Made by a program: the position numbers and the translations under genes. Of a stretch of 64,000 nucleotides of DNA, positions 7,557 through 17,243 are shown one piece after another. This DNA comes from Pedosphaera parvula Ellin514 (GTDB lineage Bacteria > Verrucomicrobiota > Verrucomicrobiia > Limisphaerales > Pedosphaeraceae), in the NCBI RefSeq assembly GCF_000172555.1, contig NZ_ABOX02000012.1, positions 1 through 64,000 of the forward strand, read 5' to 3'. The notes under the pieces were generated by a model. That model worked only from the letters and a program-made list of their open reading frames with translations, was not told the DNA's origin and did no database searches. Positions within the stretch are counted from its first letter, which is position 1, and the number at the start of each line of letters is the position of its first letter.

Positions 7557-10500
7557 TTGAACAATAAAATGTTACTAGAAAACGAACTGGCTTCCGGGCA
7601 ACCAGAAGCTTCAACCCAAAAACCAACTCTTCTTGAAAGACGTTTGCAAGGTGTTGGAAAAGGTAACGCCAGGGCCTCCTCGATTCCACGTCGTTTGAAG
7701 CCAAATCACATTGACCTCGCGTTTGCCCAGCAACGATTGTGGTTTCTCGACCAGCTGACTCCCGAAAGTCCGCTCTACAATTTTCCCACCGCCTTCCGGT
7801 TGGCTGGGAACCTGGATGTATTGGCTCTTCAGCGGTCCCTCGATGCAATCGTTGCGAGACATGAGGCCTTGCGCACACGATTTGTTTCGGTGGAGGGAAC
7901 TCCCGTGCAGGTAATCAGCGACATTTCAGCCGTGGATTTACCGCTGGTGGATTTAACGAAAACTCTACCCAGTTTGCGGGAGGCCGAAGCCCAACGCCTG
8001 ATGATCGTCGAAGCCCGGCGCCCTTTCAATTTATCCCAGGATACCATGATGCGGGCTCTGCTTATCAAGTTGGACTCTGCAGGGCACATCCTGGTGGTCA
8101 CCATCCATCACATTGCAACCGATGCATGGTCGATGGGGATATTTTTCAGAGAACTCTCCACTCTATATGCCGCGAATTGTTCTGGAACAAGCGCAGACCT
8201 GCCTGAACTGAAAATTCAGTATGCCGATTACGCAGTCTGGCAACGTGAATGGTTGACGGGTGACGTGCTGGCCAAACAAGCCGGCTATTGGAAGAATCGA
8301 CTTGCAGGTGCAAAGGATTTCCTGGAATTGCCCACCGATCGGCCGCGTCCCCTGGTGCAGAGCTTTCGTGGGGGCACCCAGTCCTACATTATCCGGCCTG
8401 AACTCGTTGAGGGACTGAAACAGCTTGGCCGAAAATCCGGGGCAACACTTTTCATGACTCTGCTGGCGGCTTTCAAGACGCTGCTCTATCGCTATTCCGG
8501 GCAGGAAGACATTTTGGTCGGCTCGCCCATTGCGGGCAGAAGCCGGGTGGAAACAGAGCAATCCATAGGTTTTTTTGTTAATACTTTGGTTTTGCGGACG
8601 GATGTTTCGGGCAACCCGACTTTCAAAGAATTGCTTGGAAGAGTGAAGGATGTCGCGCTGGGCGCCTTTGCTCATCAAGACATGCCTTTCGATAGACTGG
8701 TGGAAGAGTTGCATCCCGAACGGAATTCCAGCTATGCGCCATTCGTGCAAACGATGTTCGTGTTTCAAAATTCACCCTCGGAAAGTTTGAGGTTGCCACA
8801 ACTCAATGTCATCCCGCTGGAGATTAGAGGTGAAACTTCAAAATTCGATCTCTCGTTATTTATCGAGGAACGCGAACATGGGTTGACTGCAAGTTTTGAA
8901 TACAGTGTCAGTCTTTTTGATGATTCATCGATAACCAGGATGTGGGGGCATTTCCAAACCCTGCTCGAGGAAATCATCCATAACCCTGAACAGCGAATTT
9001 CGAAACTTCGGCTGCTCACCAATTTGGAAAGGCAGCAACTCCTAAATGATTGGACCAATACAACCACGGATTATCCCGCCAACAAATGCATTCAGGACCT
9101 GTTTGAGGAGCAAGTTCGATTAACGCCTCACGCTGTCGCACTTAAATTTGAGCTGCAACATTTGACCTACGCTGAGTTGAACGAGCGATCCAATAAGCTG
9201 GCGCACCATCTTGCATCAGCGGGTGTGCGGACTGGCAGCATTGTTGGTGTTTTGATGGACCGGTCTCTCGAACTGATCATAGGCCTTATGGGTATCCTGA
9301 AAGCGGGCGGAGCATATGCAGCCTTGGATCCGTCTTCACCCATGGAGCGTTTGGAGCTGATGCTGGAGGATCTGAACTCCCCGGTTGTGCTAACACGATC
9401 TACCACGGCAGCGCTGCTCCCGAAAAGCAGCAGTTCGGAGAAAACAATTCGCCCGAGGTTGATCTGTCTGGATGAAGATTGGCCTGCCATTGAGAAGGAA
9501 AGCGGCGAAAATCCCGTTTGCGAAACTAATCCGGAAAGCATCGCTTACATTTGTTTTACTTCAGGCTCCACCGGAAGACCCAAGGGAGTATGCATTCCTC
9601 ATCGTGGGGTGGTGCGTTTGGTGCGCAACACTGAGTATATCACGCTGGGTCCGGAGGACCGGATGGCACAGTGCGCCACTGTGTCCTTTGATGCGGCGAC
9701 CTTCGAGGTGTGGGGCGGGTTGTTAAATGGAGGCCAGGTGCATATTTTCTCGCGGGAAAGCATGTTGACGCCCCAGCGATTTGCGGCCGAATTGGAGGCC
9801 TTCAGGATCACGACATTGTTTTTGACCACTGCGCTTTTCAACCAGCTGGTGGCGGAAGTGCCCCGGGGATTTGCGGCCTTAAAGAATGTGCTCTTTGGCG
9901 GGGAAGCTGTGGATCCTGGAGCGGTGCGGAAGGTGCTGCAGACAGGCAGACCCCGGCGGCTCCTGCATGTATATGGGCCGACGGAATGCACGACCTTTGC
10001 GACGTGGAAATTGGTGGAGAGCGTGGAGGAAGGGGCATTGACGGTGCCAATTGGCCGGCCGATTTCCAACACGACGGCCTATATCCTGGATGGAGAGCGA
10101 GAGCCGGTGCCGGTGGGGGTGACGGGGGAGATTTACTTGGGTGGGGACGGGCTGGCGCGGGATTACCTGCTGAGTCCGGCCCTGACGGCAGAGCGCTTTG
10201 TGCACAATCCCTTTGGTAAGGTGGCCGGAGGGCGGTTGTATCGGACGGGGGATTTGGGCCGGTATCTGGCCAGTGGGGAAATTGAATTTATTGGGCGGGT
10301 GGACCATCAGGTGAAGGTGCGTGGCTTCCGGATTGAACCCGGGGAGATTGAGGCGGTTCTGGCACGGCACCCGGGGGTGCAGCAGTGCGTGGTCAATGCG
10401 CATCAAGGCAGAGATGGCAGTAAACAGCTAACTGCCTACTTCGTGCCACACTCTCAACCAGGACCGGGTTCAACCGAGTTGCGCAGGCACCTGAGAGAAA

Positions 10501-13500
10501 AACTTCCTGAATACATGGTCCCGTCGGCTTTCGTCACCATGGAGGCAATTCCGCTGAATCAAAACGGAAAGGTGGATCGCCGGTCCCTTCCTGCTCCTGA
10601 AACCGGCAGAGACAGATCGGAAAAAAAATATTTAGGACCGCGCGATTCAGTTGAAAAGGAACTTATCGGCATCTGGGAATCTGTTTTGGGTATTCAACCG
10701 ATTGGGATTGAAGATCGATTTTTTGATTTGGGTGGCCACTCACTGCTTGCGGTACGACTTTTGGCGCAGATAGAAAAGAAATTTAACAAAAGACTTCCGG
10801 TTTCAGTGGTGTTTCAAGCTCCGACTGTGAGCCAGCTGGCAGGCTATGTTCGGGATGAGAAGACACCCGAGCCGAGTTCTTCCATCGTTGCGATTCAGCC
10901 GCGCGGAAGCAAACCAGCCCTGTTTTTTGTGCATGGTGTCGGTGGCGGTATGTTCTGGGGCTACACAAACCTCGCACGGAGTTTGGGGCTCGATCAACCG
11001 GTTTACGCGCTCAAGTCTCGATCCATGGATGGGCAGCAGGAATTCAAATCCATCGAAGAAATGGCGGCGCAGTATGTTGCTGATATACGCGCTTTTCAGC
11101 CGAAAGGACCTTATCATCTTGGGGGCTACTGTTTCGGTGGGAATGTTGCCTATGAAATGGCACGCCAGTTATGCGCCCAGGGAGAGAAAGTGGCAATGTT
11201 GGCGTTACTGAACTGCGCACCACCCAATTCTACTTATACCTGTGTCAAATGGACACCGAAGATCGCGCTCAAGTTCATACGCAATGTGGGATACCTGATT
11301 GTCCGGTCACTTGGGTGGGGAGCTCAGCAGCGAAATGAATTTCTGCGTTGGAAAGCAGCGCTGATCAGGCGAAGAATGGCACGTTTTTTCAGGCTTACAG
11401 GTGAAAGTGCCAAACGCATCAACGTGGAAGACATGGTGGATTTGTCAGCTTTCCCCAAAGACCAAAAGGAAATTTGGGAAACGCATATCCATGCGCTCAT
11501 AGAATTTTTCCCGAAGCCCTACGCCGGCAAAGCCACGCTGTTCCGTAGTCGGGGACATCAATTGTTTTGTTCTTATGACAATCAGTATGGCTGGGATGAG
11601 TTTGCCAGCGAAGTGGAAGTTCATGTGGTTCCCGGTGCGCACGAAAGCATTTTGGAGGAACCGCACGTGCGGGAAGTGGCGGAAAACATAAAGGCGTGTC
11701 TATTGAAAATGCAAATCCCTGAATTGGTTTCGGCCTCGGCGGCCTCAGCGGCGAAAAAGATATCGACTGCACCCGTTGGCAGCTCGCCGATGTGTAATGA
11801 TACCGAGTCAAATTATCCGGCAGAAATGTGCATCCATCAGTTGTTTGAAGAACAGGTGAAGAGGACTCCGGATGCGAGTGCTGTCATTTTTGGCGAACAA
11901 CAGTTGACTTACCGCGAACTAAACACGTCTGCAAACAAGCTTGCCCACCACCTGCAATCCCTGGGAGTGAGTTCAGACGTGCCGGTCGGATTATGCCTGG
12001 AACGTTCGATCGAACTGGTTACTGCCATTTTGGGCATTCTGAAGGCAGGCGGCGCCTATGTGCCACTCGATCCCGCATACCCAAAGGAACGACTGGCCAT
12101 GATGCTGGACGATTCGCGAGCACCGGTGCTCGTTACCCAGGAGAAGCTGCTCATCACATTGCCTGATCACAAATGCCAGGTGGTTTGTATCGACAAGACA
12201 TTGCCGACTGCCTTCATGGAACAAAATCCAGTCAGCACCGCGGTTCCAGGGAGCCTTGCCTATGTAATCTATACTTCCGGCTCAACGGGTAAACCGAAAG
12301 GCGTGGCCATGGGCCATCGTCCTTTGGTCAATCTCATCTGGTGGCAACTGAAGTCTTCTACGATGGGCAAGGGTGACAAGACGTTGCAGTTTGCCTCCCC
12401 CAGTTTTGATGTTTCTTTTCAGGAGATTTTTTCGACATGGTGTTCTGGCGGTGTGCTAATGTTGATTGATGAAGAAGTTCGGCATGATCCACCGAAATTG
12501 CTGCGTTTTATTCGTGAACAAAAAGTAAACCGCCTCTATTTACCTTTCATCGCACTGCATCAATTGGCCGAATCAGTGACGGAAGAGGATTTACTTCCAG
12601 AGAGTTTGAGAGAGGTCATCACTGCGGGTGAACAGCTACGCATCACCGGCAAAATCACAACTCTTTTCGAAAAGCTAACGAATTGCACGTTGCACAATCA
12701 TTACGGGCCTTCGGAAAGTCATGTGGTGACCGCTTACACCCTGCCGGGTACCCCCGGCCAATGGCCGGCTTTGCCTCCGATTGGAAAACCGATAGCGAAC
12801 ACACAGATCCATTTATTGGACGATCAGTTTCAGCCGGTGGTTGCTGGCGAACCCGGTGAGCTTTACATCGGCGGTGTTTGTCTGGCCCGCGGGTATTTGC
12901 ATCAGGCGCATTTAACATCGGAACGCTTCATTGCTGATCCCACGGCGCTGGAGCAGGGTGCGCGGCTTTATAAAACCGGAGATTTGGCGCGCCTGCTTCC
13001 CGATGGCAACATTGAGTTCCTGGGCCGCGTAGACCACCAGGTGAAGATTCGTGGTTATCGCGTTGAGCTAAGCGAAGTGGAGAATGTCCTTGGAAAGCAT
13101 CCCGCCGCCAGAGAATGTGTAGTTTCAGCCAGAGAAGATGTTCCGGGGCAAAAACGCCTTGTCGGATACCTTGTCCTTCAGCCTGGTCAAAATGTAACCG
13201 TGAAGGATTTGCGGGACTTTTTGCAATCGGAATTGCCTGATTACATGGTGCCCTCGGCATATGTGATTCTTGATTCACTCCCCCTGACACCGAGCGGCAA
13301 GGTAAACCGCATGGCTCTGCCGGAACCAGACCAAGGCCGTCCAGAACTCGGAGCCGAGTATGTTGCTCCTGGAAATGCGACAGAAGAGCGCATTGCGGCA
13401 ATCTGGTCAGAGGTCCTGAACTTGAAGAAAATCGGTGTGCGGGACAATTTTTTTGAACTGGGCGGCCATTCCCTGCTTGTGGCGCAGGTGGTTTCCCGCA

Positions 13501-16500
13501 TTCGACAGACATTCAAAGTGGAACTGCCTTTGTCCAGTCTGTTTGACGCGCCGAGCATTGCCAGTTTGGCGGCGGGAATTGAGGCCGGAACCTGGAACCA
13601 GGGAGGCATGGCGGCGCCCCCAATTAAACCAACCGAGAAAAAGACCAACGCTCCGCTCTCCTTTTCGCAGCGGCGGCTCTGGTTCATAGATCGATTGGAA
13701 CCGGGCAGTCACGCCTACAATGTTCCTCTGGCCATCCGTCTCGAAGGCACTCTGAATGTCGCCGCGCTGGAACAAAGCCTGAATAAAATCATTGAACGTC
13801 ACGAGGCCCTGCGCACCACGATTTCGTTTGTGGACGGAAGTCTTGCACAGGTAACCACTCCACACCTGAAGCTGGCGCTGGCCATAACAGATTTGCGGAA
13901 ACTGGATGAAGCCGACCGCGATGCTCACGCCAAAATGGTTATCGAAGAGGATGCGCGAAAGCCTTTTGACCTGGAGCGTGGCCCGCTGATCCGTGGCACT
14001 CTGGTAAAGTTGGATGATGTGAGAAATGAGTTGTTGGTGGTCATGCACCATATCATTTCAGATGGTTGGTCACTCGGGCTTATTCTTACGGAACTGGATT
14101 TGTTTTATACCGCCTTCACTTCAGGAAAAACAGTTCCCGCACCGCCAGAACTGACCGTCCAATATGTTGATTACGCAGTTTGGCAAAATCAGTGGATGCA
14201 GGGCGAGGTGCTGGAGAAGGAAGTCACTTTTTGGCGGGAGAGATTGGCCGGTGCTCCGAGTGCCATTGAACTGCCCGGTGACCACATGGAGGATTCTGAA
14301 CCGGGTGCCAAATGCGGACTGCATCAAGTGATTCTGCCCGGAGAACTCACCGATTCGTTGAGCAGCCTGAGCCGCCGGGAAGGAACAACCCCTTTCATGG
14401 TTTTGACAGCGGCCCTGGCTACCACTTTGCACAAATGGTCGCAGCAATCTGATCTGGTTATTGGAACAGTGGTGGCGGGGAGAAATCAGAAGGAAATTGA
14501 AGATGTCATCGGCTGTTTCATGAATTTTGTGCCGGTTCGCATAAAGGTGGCTGAACAAAAAACCAGCAGCGAGTTTCTTAAAGATGTTAAACATGCGGTT
14601 CTCGAAGCCCACGCCCACCAGGACTGCCCATTTGAGAAGATTGTGGAAGCAATCAATCCTGAGCGAAAGACAGCCCAGAACCCGTTGTATAATGTTGGGC
14701 TTTTGTTTCAGAACTTTCCGGGCGGCGCATTTAATGCCGCCGGTCTAAAGGCAGAGATGATGCAGGTCGATTTGCAGGCAGCCCTGTTGGATTTGCGGTT
14801 TATAGCCGAGGAGACAGCTGGCGGCTTTGCGATTGCTTGTGAGTATAAAATGCCACTGTTCGAACCCGCCACGATTCAGCATCTGCTGAATTATTTCTGC
14901 AAGAATCTGGAAACTCTAACGAGGGAGCCCCAAAGGAAGATCGCGGAAATAGAAAAATCCCAGGATCTGACGGCCCAGATTAAGGCGGCAAAGGCCAGAC
15001 AGAATCGTCAAACGATTTGCATTGCAGCAACGTTTACTGCCGAACCGCTCGAAGAGGGGCTCAAATACTGGATGAAGGAATTGGGAATACCGGCGGCGGT
15101 TGAGTTTGCGGGTTATAACCAGGTTTTCCAGGAGTTGTTGAATCCGGGGAGTTCACTCGCTCTGAATCAAAATGGCTTGAACGCGATCCTGATCCGGTTG
15201 GAAGACTGGGCCAGGTTCGAGGGAGTGGAGGAATCTTCGTCGTCCTCAGGGGACCAGCGAGTCGAGCGTAGTGTGGATGAATTGACCATGGCATTGAAAG
15301 CGGCTTCGGCACGGCATGCCACTCCCTACCTTGTCTGTTTGTGCCCAGGCTCGGCGAATATTGCCGCTCAACCCGAGCGGGCCGAGTTCTATCGCCAAAT
15401 GGAGACGAGGCTTGCCGGAGAACTGCACCGCATTCCGGGTGTACATTTAACGACCTTTGAGGAAATCGCCAAACTTTATCCGGTTGAAGAGTATAATGAT
15501 CCTCAAGCTGAGGAACTGGGACATATTCCATACACAACTTCATTTTTCACAGCATTGAGTACGATCATTGCGCGCAGGTTCCATGCGTTGAAGCGCGCGG
15601 CTTATAAGGTCATTGTGTTGGATTGTGACAATACACTGTGGTCTGGAGTGGCGGGGGAGGACGGTCCTGACGGGATACAACTGGGTGAGGCACGTTTCGC
15701 GCTGCAAGAATTTATGCGCAAACAGGGAGAGGCCGGCATGCTTCTGTGCCTTTGTAGCAAAAACGAGCAGGAGGATGTTGCGGCTGTCTTTGAACAACGA
15801 CGTGAAATGCCGCTCAAACGCGAACATTTTACTGCCTCGCGCATTAACTGGCTGCCCAAATCCGAAAACATCCGCTCCCTGGCTGATGAATTGAAGTTGG
15901 GATTGGAGAGCTTCATCTTTGTTGACGATAATCCGGTGGAATGCGCAGAGGTGGAGTCTCACTGCCCGGAAGTAATGACCTTGCTCCTGCCGGCTGAGTC
16001 CGGGCAAATTCCGAAATTTCTGGAGCACTGCTGGGTGTTTGATCATTTGAAATTATCCACTGAGGATAAGCACCGAACAGCAATGTATCGCCAGGAGAAG
16101 GAACGGGAACAATTCCGCGAGCAGTCGCTCGGTCTTCAAGATTTCCTCGCCGGGCTGGAGCTGCGTGTCGAAATCACGGATTTAACCAGCAACCAGGTTA
16201 CGCGTGCCGCACAACTGACGTTGCGAACGAACCAGTTCAACATGACGACGCGCCGGCGCACGGAAAGTGATCTGCAAAGCATGTGGCGGCAGGGAAAGAG
16301 TGGTGTGCTCACGGTAAGCGTCCGGGATCGTTTTGGTGATTATGGCCTGGTAGGCTTGATAATCCACGAAGCGGCTGGGAATGCGATAAAGGTGGATACT
16401 TTCCTTCTGAGTTGCCGGGTATTGGGCAGGGGAGTGGAATATCAGATGGTTGTTCGACTCGGGAGACTCGCTTTGGCGAAGGGACTTGACTGGGTTGACT

Positions 16501-17243
16501 TCCACTTTATTCCCAGCGAGAAGAACAAACCTGCATTTAATTTCCTGGAAACTGTGGGAGCCCGGTTTCGACAGCCTACAAACGGAGGCTATATATATCG
16601 ATTTCCTGCCGAGTTTGCTGCAGGAATTGTTTTCACACCGGAAGTTGCAGAAAAGCAGCAGCCTGCCAAAGCTTCTTTCACCGCCGAACACGTGAAAGTG
16701 AAGAGTTCAACTTCGGAACGAAGGGTCAAGTTTACCTGTTGTCGTGAGATCGCGCTGGCGGCAAACGATGTGAGCCAGATCCAACAGGCGATGGCGGCAA
16801 AGTCTCGCACGCGCTCCCGGGATCGCAAGACTTACAGTGCGCCCACTACCGAGACAGAACGCATGCTCAGCAAGATTTGGGAGGAACTCCTGCGTGTGGA
16901 CAAGGTTGGAATCCATGACAACTTTTTTGAATTGGGAGGACATTCTCTTCTCGCAGTCAGACTTTTTGCCCAGGTGGAAAAACTGACCGGCAAGAAGCTG
17001 CCCCTGGTAACCCTGTTTCAGAATTCAACCGTAAAGCAGCTGGCTGATGTATTGTGCCAGAACTCGGGGGTATTCCCGTTCGTCAGTTGTGCCAATCCAC
17101 AAGGTTCCAAACCTCCTCTCTCTCGTTCACGGAGCCGGGGGGGACGTGCTCTGGGGATATGCCAATTTAGCGCCCCATCTCGGCGCGGATCAGGCCGTGT
17201 ATGGAATCAAATCCAGGGCCTTGAACGGAGCCGAGGAATTTAA
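7557..17243 (+). CDS. Nonribosomal peptide synthetase C-A-T-TE-A-T-C-FkbH-T (thioesterase end in another frame)
   Basis: Giant multimodular synthetase, 3228 residues as read, probably about 3470 with its final thioesterase. Domains: C1 (40-480; HHIATDAWS, His185); A1 (510-1010; FTSGSTGRPKG at 667, YRTGDLG, NGKVDR); T1 (GGHSLL, Ser1062); TE1 (1100-1390; GGYCFGGN, Cys1192); A2 (1425-1930; YTSGSTGKPKG at 1572); T2 (Ser1972); C2 (2031-2460; HHIISDGWS, His2165); an FkbH-like HAD/GNAT domain (2486-3020; LDCDNTLWSG with Asp2689 and Asp2691); T3 (Ser3130). By hand alignment to GrsA the A1 pocket reads about D-A-F-F-L-G-V-T-F, like Ile/Val-type codes, and A2 about D-V-Q-Y-I-A-H-V-V, like proline codes. 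FkbH proteins take a glyceryl unit from 1,3-bisphosphoglycerate and load it on a carrier. There is no C domain between TE1 and A2, so two assembly lines appear fused. The start is TTG 7557 or ATG 7569; neither has a clear ribosome-binding site. The frame is lost after about 17065. Confidence 0.92.
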   Translation: MNNKMLLENELASGQPEASTQKPTLLERRLQGVGKGNARASSIPRRLKPNHIDLAFAQQRLWFLDQLTPESPLYNFPTAFRLAGNLDVLALQRSLDAIVARHEALRTRFVSVEGTPVQVISDISAVDLPLVDLTKTLPSLREAEAQRLMIVEARRPFNLSQDTMMRALLIKLDSAGHILVVTIHHIATDAWSMGIFFRELSTLYAANCSGTSADLPELKIQYADYAVWQREWLTGDVLAKQAGYWKNRLAGAKDFLELPTDRPRPLVQSFRGGTQSYIIRPELVEGLKQLGRKSGATLFMTLLAAFKTLLYRYSGQEDILVGSPIAGRSRVETEQSIGFFVNTLVLRTDVSGNPTFKELLGRVKDVALGAFAHQDMPFDRLVEELHPERNSSYAPFVQTMFVFQNSPSESLRLPQLNVIPLEIRGETSKFDLSLFIEEREHGLTASFEYSVSLFDDSSITRMWGHFQTLLEEIIHNPEQRISKLRLLTNLERQQLLNDWTNTTTDYPANKCIQDLFEEQVRLTPHAVALKFELQHLTYAELNERSNKLAHHLASAGVRTGSIVGVLMDRSLELIIGLMGILKAGGAYAALDPSSPMERLELMLEDLNSPVVLTRSTTAALLPKSSSSEKTIRPRLICLDEDWPAIEKESGENPVCETNPESIAYICFTSGSTGRPKGVCIPHRGVVRLVRNTEYITLGPEDRMAQCATVSFDAATFEVWGGLLNGGQVHIFSRESMLTPQRFAAELEAFRITTLFLTTALFNQLVAEVPRGFAALKNVLFGGEAVDPGAVRKVLQTGRPRRLLHVYGPTECTTFATWKLVESVEEGALTVPIGRPISNTTAYILDGEREPVPVGVTGEIYLGGDGLARDYLLSPALTAERFVHNPFGKVAGGRLYRTGDLGRYLASGEIEFIGRVDHQVKVRGFRIEPGEIEAVLARHPGVQQCVVNAHQGRDGSKQLTAYFVPHSQPGPGSTELRRHLREKLPEYMVPSAFVTMEAIPLNQNGKVDRRSLPAPETGRDRSEKKYLGPRDSVEKELIGIWESVLGIQPIGIEDRFFDLGGHSLLAVRLLAQIEKKFNKRLPVSVVFQAPTVSQLAGYVRDEKTPEPSSSIVAIQPRGSKPALFFVHGVGGGMFWGYTNLARSLGLDQPVYALKSRSMDGQQEFKSIEEMAAQYVADIRAFQPKGPYHLGGYCFGGNVAYEMARQLCAQGEKVAMLALLNCAPPNSTYTCVKWTPKIALKFIRNVGYLIVRSLGWGAQQRNEFLRWKAALIRRRMARFFRLTGESAKRINVEDMVDLSAFPKDQKEIWETHIHALIEFFPKPYAGKATLFRSRGHQLFCSYDNQYGWDEFASEVEVHVVPGAHESILEEPHVREVAENIKACLLKMQIPELVSASAASAAKKISTAPVGSSPMCNDTESNYPAEMCIHQLFEEQVKRTPDASAVIFGEQQLTYRELNTSANKLAHHLQSLGVSSDVPVGLCLERSIELVTAILGILKAGGAYVPLDPAYPKERLAMMLDDSRAPVLVTQEKLLITLPDHKCQVVCIDKTLPTAFMEQNPVSTAVPGSLAYVIYTSGSTGKPKGVAMGHRPLVNLIWWQLKSSTMGKGDKTLQFASPSFDVSFQEIFSTWCSGGVLMLIDEEVRHDPPKLLRFIREQKVNRLYLPFIALHQLAESVTEEDLLPESLREVITAGEQLRITGKITTLFEKLTNCTLHNHYGPSESHVVTAYTLPGTPGQWPALPPIGKPIANTQIHLLDDQFQPVVAGEPGELYIGGVCLARGYLHQAHLTSERFIADPTALEQGARLYKTGDLARLLPDGNIEFLGRVDHQVKIRGYRVELSEVENVLGKHPAARECVVSAREDVPGQKRLVGYLVLQPGQNVTVKDLRDFLQSELPDYMVPSAYVILDSLPLTPSGKVNRMALPEPDQGRPELGAEYVAPGNATEERIAAIWSEVLNLKKIGVRDNFFELGGHSLLVAQVVSRIRQTFKVELPLSSLFDAPSIASLAAGIEAGTWNQGGMAAPPIKPTEKKTNAPLSFSQRRLWFIDRLEPGSHAYNVPLAIRLEGTLNVAALEQSLNKIIERHEALRTTISFVDGSLAQVTTPHLKLALAITDLRKLDEADRDAHAKMVIEEDARKPFDLERGPLIRGTLVKLDDVRNELLVVMHHIISDGWSLGLILTELDLFYTAFTSGKTVPAPPELTVQYVDYAVWQNQWMQGEVLEKEVTFWRERLAGAPSAIELPGDHMEDSEPGAKCGLHQVILPGELTDSLSSLSRREGTTPFMVLTAALATTLHKWSQQSDLVIGTVVAGRNQKEIEDVIGCFMNFVPVRIKVAEQKTSSEFLKDVKHAVLEAHAHQDCPFEKIVEAINPERKTAQNPLYNVGLLFQNFPGGAFNAAGLKAEMMQVDLQAALLDLRFIAEETAGGFAIACEYKMPLFEPATIQHLLNYFCKNLETLTREPQRKIAEIEKSQDLTAQIKAAKARQNRQTICIAATFTAEPLEEGLKYWMKELGIPAAVEFAGYNQVFQELLNPGSSLALNQNGLNAILIRLEDWARFEGVEESSSSSGDQRVERSVDELTMALKAASARHATPYLVCLCPGSANIAAQPERAEFYRQMETRLAGELHRIPGVHLTTFEEIAKLYPVEEYNDPQAEELGHIPYTTSFFTALSTIIARRFHALKRAAYKVIVLDCDNTLWSGVAGEDGPDGIQLGEARFALQEFMRKQGEAGMLLCLCSKNEQEDVAAVFEQRREMPLKREHFTASRINWLPKSENIRSLADELKLGLESFIFVDDNPVECAEVESHCPEVMTLLLPAESGQIPKFLEHCWVFDHLKLSTEDKHRTAMYRQEKEREQFREQSLGLQDFLAGLELRVEITDLTSNQVTRAAQLTLRTNQFNMTTRRRTESDLQSMWRQGKSGVLTVSVRDRFGDYGLVGLIIHEAAGNAIKVDTFLLSCRVLGRGVEYQMVVRLGRLALAKGLDWVDFHFIPSEKNKPAFNFLETVGARFRQPTNGGYIYRFPAEFAAGIVFTPEVAEKQQPAKASFTAEHVKVKSSTSERRVKFTCCREIALAANDVSQIQQAMAAKSRTRSRDRKTYSAPTTETERMLSKIWEELLRVDKVGIHDNFFELGGHSLLAVRLFAQVEKLTGKKLPLVTLFQNSTVKQLADVLCQNSGVFPFVSCANPQGSKPPLSRSRSRGGRALGICQFSAPSRRGSGRVWNQIQGLERSRGI

